NCBI RefSeq assembly: GCF_900497695.1
Contig: NZ_UIDD01000009.1
Coordinates: 152,001 to 216,000, forward strand
DNA from: Pseudomonas wadenswilerensis
GTDB lineage: Bacteria; Pseudomonadota; Gammaproteobacteria; Pseudomonadales; Pseudomonadaceae
Length of the DNA stretch: 64,000 bases
Reading direction: 5' to 3'
Positions 16,389-24,221 of the stretch are shown in pieces; positions within the stretch are counted from its first letter, which is position 1, and every line of letters starts with the position of its first letter. The position numbers and the translations under genes are program-made. The notes under the pieces are model-generated. The model made no database searches and was not told the DNA's origin. It saw only the letters and a list, made by a program, of their open reading frames with translations.

Positions 16389-16790
16389 ATGAGCAGCCAG
16401 ACCTACAGCATCTCCGACCTGTCCCGCGAGCTGGACATCACCACCCGGGCGATCCGCTTCTATGAAGAACAGGGCCTGCTCAGCCCCGAACGCCGTGGCC
16501 TGGAGCGGGTCTACTCGGCCCGCGACAAGGTCAGCCTGAAGCTGATCCTGCGCGGCAAGCGCATCGGTTTTTCCCTGGCCGAGTGCCGAGAGCTGATCGA
16601 GCTCTACGATCCTACCAGCGGCAACCTCAAGCAACTGCACAGCATGCTGGCCAAGATCGCCGAACGCCGGGCCCAGCTTGAGCAGCAACTGCTGGACATC
16701 CAGCAGATGCAACTGGAGCTGGACACCGCCGAAGAGCGCTGCGAACAAGCCCTGGCCGCCACCCTGAACAACCAGAAAAACAGCCATTGA
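16389..16790 (+). CDS. liuR: MerR-family regulator of branched-chain acid catabolism, LiuR
   Basis: 133 residues. N-terminal MerR HTH 'YSISDLSRELDITTRAIRFYEEQGLLSPERRGLERVY', then a C-terminal coiled coil ('AERRAQLEQQLLDIQQMQLELD'). LiuR proteins control leucine/isovalerate degradation genes. It is followed 18 bases later by the HMG-CoA lyase gene and preceded by a perfect palindrome that it should bind. The rest of the liu operon is not in the window, as is the case in P. putida, where liuE sits apart from the other liu genes. Confidence 0.85.
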   Translation: MSSQTYSISDLSRELDITTRAIRFYEEQGLLSPERRGLERVYSARDKVSLKLILRGKRIGFSLAECRELIELYDPTSGNLKQLHSMLAKIAERRAQLEQQLLDIQQMQLELDTAEERCEQALAATLNNQKNSH

Positions 16791-16808
16791 GCCCTGAGGA
16801 ACCCTGCC

Positions 16809-17708
16809 ATGTCATTGCCTGAAAAAGTCCGCCTGGTCGAAGTCGGCCCGCGCGACGGCCTGCAGAACGAAGCCCAGCCCATCAGCGTGGCCGACAAGGT
16901 GCGTCTGGTCGATGACCTGAGTGCGGCAGGCCTGTCCTATATAGAAGTGGGCAGCTTCGTTTCGCCCAAGTGGGTACCGCAGATGGCCGGCTCCGCCGAG
17001 GTGTTTGCCAATATCCAGCAACACAGCGGGGTGACCTACGCAGCGCTGGCGCCGAACCTGCGTGGTTTCGAAGATGCGCTGGCGGCCGGGGTCAAGGAGG
17101 TCGCGGTGTTTGCCGCCGCGTCCGAGGCGTTCTCCCAGCGCAACATCAACTGCTCGATCAGCGACAGCCTGCAGCGCTTCGTACCGATCATGGAAGCGGC
17201 GCGCCAGCACGGGGTGCGGGTACGAGGTTATGTATCGTGTGTATTGGGCTGCCCCTATGAAGGCATGATCAGTGCCGAACAGGTCGCCCCGGTGGCCCGC
17301 GAGCTGCACGACATGGGCTGCTATGAAGTGTCGCTGGGCGACACCATCGGCACCGGCACCCCCGGGGCGACCCGGCGCCTGTTCGAAGTGGTCGGCGCCC
17401 AGGTGCCACGGGACCAACTGGCCGGTCACTTCCATGACACCTACGGCCAGGCCCTGGCCAACGTCTATGCCAGCCTGCTCGAAGGCATCAGTGTATTCGA
17501 CAGCTCTGTTGCGGGCCTTGGCGGCTGTCCTTACGCCAAGGGCGCCAGCGGTAACGTTGCCAGCGAAGACGTGCTGTACATGCTCCAGGGCCTGGGCATC
17601 GACACCGGCATAGACCTGGAGCGCCTGATCGCCGCGGGCTTGCGTATCAGTGAAGTGCTCGGCCGCGCCAGCGGTTCGCGGGTGGCACGCGCCCGTAACG
17701 CACGTTGA
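16809..17708 (+). CDS. liuE: Hydroxymethylglutaryl-CoA lyase
   Basis: 299 residues, normal length. Signature 'SVAGLGGCPYAKGASGN' with the catalytic Cys, and N-terminal 'VEVGPRDGLQNE' with metal-binding Asp. The enzyme splits HMG-CoA to acetyl-CoA and acetoacetate, the last step of leucine breakdown (also called mvaB). Start at ATG 16809 with GAGGAA upstream, 18 bases after liuR, so one operon. Divalent-metal-dependent TIM barrel, cytoplasmic. Confidence 0.95.
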   Translation: MSLPEKVRLVEVGPRDGLQNEAQPISVADKVRLVDDLSAAGLSYIEVGSFVSPKWVPQMAGSAEVFANIQQHSGVTYAALAPNLRGFEDALAAGVKEVAVFAAASEAFSQRNINCSISDSLQRFVPIMEAARQHGVRVRGYVSCVLGCPYEGMISAEQVAPVARELHDMGCYEVSLGDTIGTGTPGATRRLFEVVGAQVPRDQLAGHFHDTYGQALANVYASLLEGISVFDSSVAGLGGCPYAKGASGNVASEDVLYMLQGLGIDTGIDLERLIAAGLRISEVLGRASGSRVARARNAR

Positions 17709-17715
17709 ACACGGG

Positions 17716-17763
17716 CGGTAACAGCCAGGTCAGGGCCTGGGTGTTACCGCACCCGCACTTTTC
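17716..17763 (+). terminator. Probable terminator of liuR-liuE
   Basis: Two 14-base arms with a single mismatch (CGGTAACAGCCAGG and CCTGGGTGTTACCG, 17716-17749) form a strong stem-loop 8 bases after the liuE stop, with a TTTT run at about 17760. The same bases hold GTAAC/GTTAC half-sites that could also be read by CbrB. Confidence 0.55.
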
Positions 17764-17862
17764 AGGGAAATTCCGGGTAACACGGAAACAAATCGACAGA
17801 ATTTCTCGGTCCAGATTTTCAGAGAAACCTATAAGTCATTGATTTTATTGTGATTTAAAAAG

Positions 17863-17879
17863 TTGGCACGGCACCTGCT
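17863..17879 (+). promoter_or_regulatory. Sigma54 promoter of crcY-like sRNA
   Basis: TTGGCAC with GG at 17865-17866 and TGCT with GC at 17877-17878, exactly 10 bases between GG and GC, as needed by RpoN. An inverted pair GTGTTAC (17741-17747) and GTAACAC (17777-17783) about 80-125 bases upstream could serve as the CbrB enhancer site. Confidence 0.75.
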
Positions 17880-17889
17880 ATATCTCAGG

Positions 17890-18247
17890 TACAAGAACAA
17901 TAAAAAGTGCGACACACCCAATAAAAATAAGACGAAACGACTCTGACATAACAAGAACAACACGACAGAGGCGCAGCTAACAGATTTTTTTGGAGAGGAT
18001 GTGCTTTCCAGGGGCTTGCCCCGCAACCGGACACAGAACAATAAAACTACCCCAAGGTAGCGCAGGTCACGGTTGGATCAGCAATGATGAAGGTAGATCA
18101 GCGCTCAAAAAAATACGTTTGCTCTTGATCCCGGATGGGGATCGCCAGTGATACAGAGGCAACGGTCGCCAAAAACAACAACAGGCCGCCCTCCAATAAC
18201 AAAAAAAGAGCACGCAACAATCTTTGAGGGGAGCCTAGGCTCCCCTC
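17890..18247 (+). ncRNA. crcY: CrcY-like small RNA that sequesters Hfq/Crc
   Basis: An AT-rich, gene-free stretch starts 12 bases after the GC element of a sigma54 promoter and holds repeated A-rich AANAANAA motifs: 17893-17903, 17923-17930, 17950-17962, 18037-18044, 18174-18181 and 18195-18202. CrcZ/CrcY RNAs use such motifs to titrate Hfq (with Crc) and relieve catabolite repression, and are made from RpoN promoters under CbrB control. In P. putida crcY lies between the HMG-CoA lyase and mgtC genes, exactly as here. The end is set by a 22-base palindrome (18226-18247) and is approximate. Confidence 0.8.
18226..18247. terminator. Perfect 22-base palindrome, shared 3' end of crcY and mgtC
   Basis: The half-site GAGGGGAGCCT is mirrored exactly. 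It closes the sRNA on the plus strand and overlaps the mgtC stop codon on the minus strand; on the minus strand it is followed by T-rich sequence. It therefore may terminate both transcripts. Confidence 0.55.
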
Positions 18248-18770
18248 AGTGCTTCCCGCCCTCCCCGTTTTCATCCTCGTCGTCCCTCTCGAAGCGGTTT
18301 ACCACCAGCGGCATCACCCCCAATACCAGTAAGGCCAGCAAGGTGCTGATCACGGCCGTTGCTTCACGCCCCATGCCCGCCGCCACGCCGATCGCCGCCG
18401 TCATCCACAAGCCCGCCGCCGTGGTCAGGCCTTTGACATGCCCGGCATCCTGGTCGTGGCCCTTGAGAATGGTGCCGGCACCGAGAAAGCCGATCCCGGC
18501 GACGATCCCCTGTACCACCCGGCTCAGCGCCGCGTCGTCGGCCCCGGCCATGCGCGGCACCAGCACGAACAGCGCCGCGCCCAGGGCTACCAGCATATGG
18601 GTGCGCACCCCGGCGGCCTTGCCCTTGAGCTCACGCTCAAAACCGAGGACGGCACCAAGCAACGCCGCCATGATCAGGCGCACCGTCACCTGGGTAAGCT
18701 GCTTGGCATCGGTGATGTCGGCGAACTCCGCCACCAGGGTGATCCAGACTTGATGCCACCAGGCGTCCAT
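18246..18770 (-). CDS. MgtC/SapB-family membrane protein
   Basis: 174 residues with five hydrophobic segments. The family motif 'LLGAVLGFERELKGKAAGVRTHMLVALGAALF' is clear, with 'GIGFLGAGTILK' and 'GLTTAAGLWMTAAIGVAAGMG'. MgtC proteins are inner-membrane proteins tied to growth in low magnesium and to F-type ATPase control in pathogens; this one lacks a long C-terminal soluble domain. The tail is strongly acidic ('RDDEDENGEGG'). It converges on the crcY sRNA. Confidence 0.9.
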   Translation of the reverse strand: MDAWWHQVWITLVAEFADITDAKQLTQVTVRLIMAALLGAVLGFERELKGKAAGVRTHMLVALGAALFVLVPRMAGADDAALSRVVQGIVAGIGFLGAGTILKGHDQDAGHVKGLTTAAGLWMTAAIGVAAGMGREATAVISTLLALLVLGVMPLVVNRFERDDEDENGEGGKH

Positions 18771-18913
18771 GGGCGTTGTCCATGCAGAAGGGATTAATCG
18801 GTGGACAACGGCGGTGACGGCAAGTGCGCCGTTGACCGCTGATCGGTTGTTGCCAGTATCCGGGGCAGCGCTGCGGTCTCAAGCAATAGGACACCAGCCA
18901 TGAGGAAGCGGCC

Positions 18914-19153
18914 ATGCCTATTGAAATAGATGAAACCAATCAGCGCTGCACCCTGATCAGTGACGACATGCATGTCCAGGGTGAAGCCAAGGATGTCGAA
19001 GTCATCACTGACGCCGAACTGCGCATGTCTGTCGCAGTGCTCAAAGGCGAGCGCGTGCCAATCACCGAACAGGAGGCCGATGCCCTCACTGTAGCGGGTG
19101 CGGTGGATGGTCGCAGGCATCTCAAGGCATCCGAGCCAGGCTCGGTAATCTAA
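18914..19153 (+). CDS. DUF3203-family small protein
   Basis: 79 residues with GAGGAAG 7 bases before the ATG. The sequence ('IEIDETNQRCTLISDDMHVQGEAKDVEVITD...') matches my recollection of the DUF3203 family, short soluble proteins found in Pseudomonas with no known role. No signal peptide, no cysteine pair, evenly charged. It stands between mgtC and ccoG, reading toward ccoG. Confidence 0.65.
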   Translation: MPIEIDETNQRCTLISDDMHVQGEAKDVEVITDAELRMSVAVLKGERVPITEQEADALTVAGAVDGRRHLKASEPGSVI

Positions 19154-19274
19154 GGCCTACAGGGTTTCGACACAAAATCTGATACGGTTTTTATCCAGAT
19201 ACCTGAGCCTGTTATGCAAACAGATGGGGCGCCATAGTGCTCTGGCCTGATCGAGGCCTGATGAGCGACGAACC

Positions 19275-20687
19275 ATGAGCGATAGAATCCCCGTCCAGAT
19301 CGTTGAAATTGCTGAGCCTTCCACCTTCAAGAAGAAGCCTGCCAGCAGCGACAGACAGATCCACACCCGTAGCTTCACCGGCTTGTTTCGTAACCTGCGC
19401 CTGGCTGGCGCGGGTTTTCTGTTTTTGCTGTTCTTCGGCACCGTCTGGTTGAACTGGGGCGGTCGTCAGGCCGTGCTTTGGGACCTGGCCGACAGCAAGT
19501 TCCACATCTTCGGCGCCACCTTCTGGCCGCAGGATTTCATCCTGCTCTCGGCCTTGTTGATCATCTGCGCTTTCGGCCTGTTTGCCATCACGGTGTTCGC
19601 CGGCCGGGTGTGGTGTGGCTATACCTGCCCACAGAGCTCCTGGACCTGGATCTTCATGTGGTGCGAAAAAATCACCGAAGGTGAACGCAACCAGCGCATC
19701 AAGCTTGATGCCGCGCCATGGAGCCTGAACAAACTGGCCCGGCGCTCGGCCAAGCACACCCTGTGGCTGGGCATCAGCCTGCTGACCGGGCTGACATTCG
19801 TCGGCTACTTCACGCCGATCCGCCCGCTGGCCGAAGAACTGTTCACCCTGCAACTGGGCGGAGTCAGCCTGTTCTGGATCTTGTTCTTCACCGGCGCCAC
19901 CTACATCAACGCCGGCTGGCTGCGTGAAGCGGTGTGCATGCACATGTGCCCGTATGCGCGGTTCCAGAGCGTGATGTTCGACAAGGACACCCTGACCGTC
20001 GCCTACGACCCGGCCCGAGGCGAGTCCCGCGGCCCGCGCAAGAAAGAAATCGACCACAAGGCCAAGGGCCTGGGCGACTGCATCGATTGCCACATGTGCG
20101 TGCAGGTCTGCCCGACCGGTATCGACATCCGTGACGGCCTGCAGATGGAGTGCATCGGTTGCGCTGCCTGTATCGATGCCTGTGACTCGATCATGGACAA
20201 GATGGGCTACGCCCGCGGCCTGGTCGGCTACAAGTCCGAACACACCCTGCAAGGTGGTACCACCAACTGGCTGCGTCCGCGCCTGCTCGGTTACGTCACC
20301 GCCCTGGTGGTGATGATCGGCGCCCTGGTCATCGCCCTGCAGCAGCGGCCGATGGTGTCGATGGACGTGATCAAGGACCGCGGCCTGTTCCGTGAGAACA
20401 ATGCCGGGCAGATCGAGAACATCTACACCCTCAAGGTCATCAACAAGACCCAGCAAGCCCAGCACTACCGCCTGCGCCTGCTCGACGCCGAAGGCTTCGA
20501 ACTGCACGGCAAGACCGAGTTCAGCCTGGCAGCCGGGGAAATGAGCGACTTGCCGGTGTCGGTGGCGATGTTGGCCGAGCGCCCACAAAGCAGCTCCCAG
20601 GACATCAGCTTCGAACTGATCGACACCGACGAACCGGGCATCCGCAGCGTCGCCCACAGCCGTTTTGTCGCGCCTTTGAACCGCTGA
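19275..20687 (+). CDS. ccoG: Cytochrome c oxidase accessory protein CcoG
   Basis: 470 residues. Five or so membrane segments, an N-terminal 'VWCGYTCPQSSWTWIF' and a pair of [4Fe-4S] cluster motifs: 'CIDCHMCVQVCPTGIDIR' and 'CIGCAACIDACDSIMDKM'. The C-terminal ~110 residues form an Ig-like periplasmic domain. CcoG (RdxA) reduces copper for assembly of cbb3-type cytochrome oxidase. No ccoHIS or ccoNOP genes are near, so this is a stand-alone copy. No ANR box was seen before the gene. Confidence 0.95.
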   Translation: MSDRIPVQIVEIAEPSTFKKKPASSDRQIHTRSFTGLFRNLRLAGAGFLFLLFFGTVWLNWGGRQAVLWDLADSKFHIFGATFWPQDFILLSALLIICAFGLFAITVFAGRVWCGYTCPQSSWTWIFMWCEKITEGERNQRIKLDAAPWSLNKLARRSAKHTLWLGISLLTGLTFVGYFTPIRPLAEELFTLQLGGVSLFWILFFTGATYINAGWLREAVCMHMCPYARFQSVMFDKDTLTVAYDPARGESRGPRKKEIDHKAKGLGDCIDCHMCVQVCPTGIDIRDGLQMECIGCAACIDACDSIMDKMGYARGLVGYKSEHTLQGGTTNWLRPRLLGYVTALVVMIGALVIALQQRPMVSMDVIKDRGLFRENNAGQIENIYTLKVINKTQQAQHYRLRLLDAEGFELHGKTEFSLAAGEMSDLPVSVAMLAERPQSSSQDISFELIDTDEPGIRSVAHSRFVAPLNR

Positions 20688-20725
20688 TCCCATACACTGC
20701 CCGAGCATCCGAAACCTTTCGAGCC

Positions 20726-22138
20726 ATGATGAAACGCTACGAGAAATTCGCCGACGACATTGCCGAACTGATTCGCTCCGGGGTCCTCGGCCCAGGCCAG
20801 CGCGTGCCGTCGGTGCGATATGCCAGCCAGACCCACGGCGTCAGCCCGTCCACGGTATTCCAGGCCTACTACCTGCTGGAGCGCCGTGGGCTGATCCGTG
20901 CCCGGCCACGCTCGGGGTACTTCGTCAACGCCCACGCGCCGCGCCAGTTCAGCGAGCCGCAGATCATCGAGCAGGCCAGCGAGTCCACCGAGGTGGATGT
21001 CAGCGAACTGGTGTTCTCGATTCTCGACTCGATCAAGGACCCGCAAACCGTGGCCTTCGGCTCGGCGTTCCCCAGCCCCAACCTGTTCCCGCTGCCACGC
21101 CTGGCCCGCTCCATGGCCAGCGCCAGCCGCGAGATGGACCCGCGCATGGTGGTCACCGACCTGTCGCCGGGCAACCCGCAACTGCGTCGGCAGATTGCCC
21201 TGCGCTACATGGTCGGCGGCCTGATGCTGCCCATGGAAGAGCTGCTGATCACCAACGGCGCGCTGGAGGCCCTGAACCTGTGCCTGCAGGCGGTGACCGA
21301 GCCCGGTGACCTGGTGGCCATCGAAGCGCCGGCGTTTTATGCCTGCCTGCAGATCCTTGAGCGGCTCAAGCTCAAGGCGGTGGAGATCCCCGTGCACCCG
21401 CGCGAAGGCATCGACCTCGGGGTACTGGCCCAGACCCTGGCCAAACACCCGGTCAAGGCCGTGTGGTGCATGACCAACTTCCAGAACCCGGTAGGCGCAA
21501 GCATGCCGGAGGAAAAGAAACAGCAGCTTGTGGAGCTCTTGCGCGAGCATCAGGTGCCGTTGATCGAAGACGACGTCTACGCCGAGCTGTACTACGCCCA
21601 GCAGGCGCCGAAACCGGCCAAGGCCTTCGACACCGACGGCCTGGTGATGCACTGCGGCTCCTTCGCCAAGAGCCTGGCCCCCGGCTACCGCATCGGTTGG
21701 GTCGCGGCCGGGCGCTATGCGCAAAAGATCGAACGGCTGAAGCTGATGACCTCGCTGTGCGCCTCGATGCCGGCCCAGGCGGCGATCGCCGACTACCTGC
21801 AGCACGGCGGCTACGACCGCCACCTGCGCAGGCTGCGCTACGCCCTGGAGGAACAACAGGCGGCGATGCTCGCAGCCATTGCCCGGTATTTCCCGCCACA
21901 GACCCGGGTCAGCCATCCAGCTGGCGGTTACTTCCTGTGGCTGGAGTTGCCCGAGCAAATGGACTCGCTCAAGCTGTTCCAGATGGCCCTGGCCCAGGGC
22001 ATCAGCATCGCCCCCGGACCGATCTTTTCGCCGACCCGGCGCTTTCGCAACTGCATCCGCCTGAACTATGGCAGCCCCTGGACCGAGCAATCGGAAAAGG
22101 CCATGGAAACCCTGGGCAAGATCGTCCGCTCGTTTTGA
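20726..22138 (+). CDS. MocR/PdxR-type regulator (GntR HTH fused to PLP aminotransferase fold)
   Basis: 470 residues. Residues 1-75 are a GntR winged HTH ('GQRVPSVRYASQTHGVSPSTVFQAYYLLERRGLI'). The rest is a fold-type I aminotransferase domain with a PLP-lysine context 'HCGSFAKSLAPGYRIGW', the Asp in 'LIEDDVYAELYY' and 'NFQNPVG'. Such proteins usually act as transcription factors that bind PLP or an amino acid adduct. Target unknown. Start at the first of two adjacent ATG codons is a choice; the other is 20729. Confidence 0.85.
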   Translation: MMKRYEKFADDIAELIRSGVLGPGQRVPSVRYASQTHGVSPSTVFQAYYLLERRGLIRARPRSGYFVNAHAPRQFSEPQIIEQASESTEVDVSELVFSILDSIKDPQTVAFGSAFPSPNLFPLPRLARSMASASREMDPRMVVTDLSPGNPQLRRQIALRYMVGGLMLPMEELLITNGALEALNLCLQAVTEPGDLVAIEAPAFYACLQILERLKLKAVEIPVHPREGIDLGVLAQTLAKHPVKAVWCMTNFQNPVGASMPEEKKQQLVELLREHQVPLIEDDVYAELYYAQQAPKPAKAFDTDGLVMHCGSFAKSLAPGYRIGWVAAGRYAQKIERLKLMTSLCASMPAQAAIADYLQHGGYDRHLRRLRYALEEQQAAMLAAIARYFPPQTRVSHPAGGYFLWLELPEQMDSLKLFQMALAQGISIAPGPIFSPTRRFRNCIRLNYGSPWTEQSEKAMETLGKIVRSF

Positions 22139-22151
22139 GCGCCGGTTGAAC

Positions 22152-22188
22152 TTCGAGCGCGCTTGCTGCACCCTGCGCGCTCGAATTT
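22152..22188 (+). terminator. Rho-independent terminator of the MocR gene
   Basis: Perfect 11-base-pair stem: TTCGAGCGCGC (22152-22162) and GCGCGCTCGAA (22175-22185), 12-base loop, then TTT. It starts 14 bases after the stop codon. Confidence 0.75.
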
Positions 22189-22204
22189 CCCAGGGAGGGT
22201 GGGC

Positions 22205-24139
22205 ATGCACAAGCGACAGCATTTTCTTTCGCCGCAACGCTACGAGCGTTTCCTCGAACACGACCAAGAAAGCCGTGCATTCCTGCGCAACAACCGCCTG
22301 CAGGCCGACTCCGACGAACAGGAAGCGGTATTCAGCGGTAAAAGCCTCAAGGGCCTGGCGCTGGACAAACTGCTGATCAGCTATACCGCCGGCGTCGACT
22401 TCGATGCCCTGCCCGCCTTGCTCGAGGCGCTGGTCGCCGAGTACGAGCAACTGCAACGCAAGATGGCGGTGTACTCCGAAGAACCGGACGTCGCCCCGCT
22501 GAATCTGGACGATGTCGAAGAGCATCACGAATGCATGCAGGTCATCAGCCTGTGCATCCTGCTCGGCCGCCACGACCTGCTCGAACGCTTCGTCGCGCTG
22601 ATGGACAACGGCGGCTACGCCGAACAAGACACCCTCTATGAAGACCTGCTGAGCCGGGTACTGCCCGACCGTTACGATGTCGATGAGTGGTACCAGGACT
22701 ACGCCACGCCGTTGGTGCAAAGCATCTATGCCACCAGCCCCGAGCAAGCGGCCAGCCGCCTGCAGGGCTACTGCGAGCAATGGTACGAGCACTTCCTGCA
22801 CGCCAGCTGGTACGACACCCATGGCGACGATATAAGCGGCTACGTCGGCTACTGGTCGTTCGAGGCGGCAGCCGTGGCCCTGCTTTACGGCATCGATACC
22901 CGCGCACTGCTGCACGTGATCTTCCCCCATGACTTGCTCGAACACGCCCGCAAACTGCCGGTTTACCGAGCCATACGCTGGGAGTGCCTGGGCGACGCTG
23001 AAGACCAGCACGAGGACGAAGAAGTTATCGACGAAGAGGACGACGAAGACCGCGACGAAGACTTCGCCTATGACATCAAGGGTGCCGGCGTGACCCTGTC
23101 CGATGCCATCGACGCCGGCAACATCCCGCACCTGGCCCAGGCCCTTAACACCTATGACACGGTCGAGGCGATCCTGGCCCTGGACCTTGCTGGCGACGCT
23201 CAGGAGCAGGACGACGCCTATTTTGACCTGGCCCTGACCCTGCTCGGCTGGGTACCCGGCCCCGGCCACGGGCTCAAGCGCGTGCTGCGCCTGGTCAATC
23301 GCGACCCGCAAAAACACGCCGAGCAGCTTTACGATTTGCTGCGCCATGTGCTGCTCAATTGCAAACTGAAGACCAGCCCGGATGCCCTGCTTGAAGAAAG
23401 CCTGAACGCCGAGGTGCTGCGTGCAGAGCTTGCGCAGATCATCATGGCGGTACGTGCCAGTGCGGCTTTCCTGGCACTCGATGAGCAACGCCAGGCGCTG
23501 GTGCTGAGCGACCTGGAGCAGGCCGGCGAACACCTGGACGATCTGATCGAACGCATCGACGAACGCCTGATGCCGTGGCTTGCGGTGCAACGCAATAGCT
23601 CTGCCGAGGCTTCGGGCAGCAGCCTGCGCACCCCGGCGCAAACCAGCAAACCGCAGTCGCGGCGCGTCGACAGCCTGCGCGAGCACGGTACGGTCAGTAC
23701 CCATCCGGCGGCCACCGATGCCGGCAAACTCAGCCGGGAGCAGATCAACCCGGCGGCCACCAGCAACTGGCTGGAGCTGAGCCTGGACGACGGCAAGCTG
23801 GGCGGGGTTCCCGGCGCGGCCTACAAGGTGATTTTCGCCGACGGCAGCATTGCTGAAGGCCATTTGAACAACCTCGGTCATATCCGCCTTGAGGGCGTAC
23901 CCTTCGGCCCGGCCAAGGTGTATTACGGTGAGGACCCGCGCCCCTACCAACGCCAGCCGATCAAGGCGCTGGACAGCAGCGCAGCGCTGATCGACCGAGA
24001 CCTGCGCAGCCTGGGTTTCATCCCCTCGAAACTCGACCGGGACGACCTGTATGCCGAAACCACCGGGCGGATTGCACCGTACTGTGAACTGAACGCCCTC
24101 TGGTGGGAATGGGCCAGCGCTCGCTACCACGGCCATTGA
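22205..24139 (+). CDS. PoNi-like immunity domain fused to a T6SS-effector-like trunk (novel fusion)
   Basis: 644 residues from ATG 22205 (GGGAGGGTGGG just upstream; the longer frame from 22163 would start inside a terminator). Residues ~5-250 look like DUF1910-DUF1911, the fold of PoNi proteins that neutralise PoNe DNases: helical, with 'GYVGYWSFEAAAVALLYGID' and 'FPHDLLEHARKL'. Residues ~263-288 are an acidic linker. Residues ~290-475 contain 'LLGWVPGPGHGLKRVLRLVNRDPQ', 'KTSPDALLEESLNAEVLR' and 'QRNSSAEAS', which resemble trunk sequences of large Pseudomonas type VI effectors. Residues ~523-580 ('YKVIFADGSIAEGHLNNLGHIRLEG') resemble the beta-rich tail of such proteins. No toxin domain follows, and no vgrG, hcp or PAAR gene is near. 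The family assignment is recalled and needs a profile search. Confidence 0.65.
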   Translation: MHKRQHFLSPQRYERFLEHDQESRAFLRNNRLQADSDEQEAVFSGKSLKGLALDKLLISYTAGVDFDALPALLEALVAEYEQLQRKMAVYSEEPDVAPLNLDDVEEHHECMQVISLCILLGRHDLLERFVALMDNGGYAEQDTLYEDLLSRVLPDRYDVDEWYQDYATPLVQSIYATSPEQAASRLQGYCEQWYEHFLHASWYDTHGDDISGYVGYWSFEAAAVALLYGIDTRALLHVIFPHDLLEHARKLPVYRAIRWECLGDAEDQHEDEEVIDEEDDEDRDEDFAYDIKGAGVTLSDAIDAGNIPHLAQALNTYDTVEAILALDLAGDAQEQDDAYFDLALTLLGWVPGPGHGLKRVLRLVNRDPQKHAEQLYDLLRHVLLNCKLKTSPDALLEESLNAEVLRAELAQIIMAVRASAAFLALDEQRQALVLSDLEQAGEHLDDLIERIDERLMPWLAVQRNSSAEASGSSLRTPAQTSKPQSRRVDSLREHGTVSTHPAATDAGKLSREQINPAATSNWLELSLDDGKLGGVPGAAYKVIFADGSIAEGHLNNLGHIRLEGVPFGPAKVYYGEDPRPYQRQPIKALDSSAALIDRDLRSLGFIPSKLDRDDLYAETTGRIAPYCELNALWWEWASARYHGH

Positions 24140-24221
24140 TCCGCCCGACCTGCAGCCGCGCAGTTGTTGAGTGCTGCGCGGGACGCTACATTTGCCACAG
24201 TCCCCAGGTCGGAATACGCGC

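Noticed and set aside
19212..20708. 498-residue open frame opposite ccoG
   Set aside because: Antisense shadow of CcoG, which has clear Fe-S and membrane motifs.
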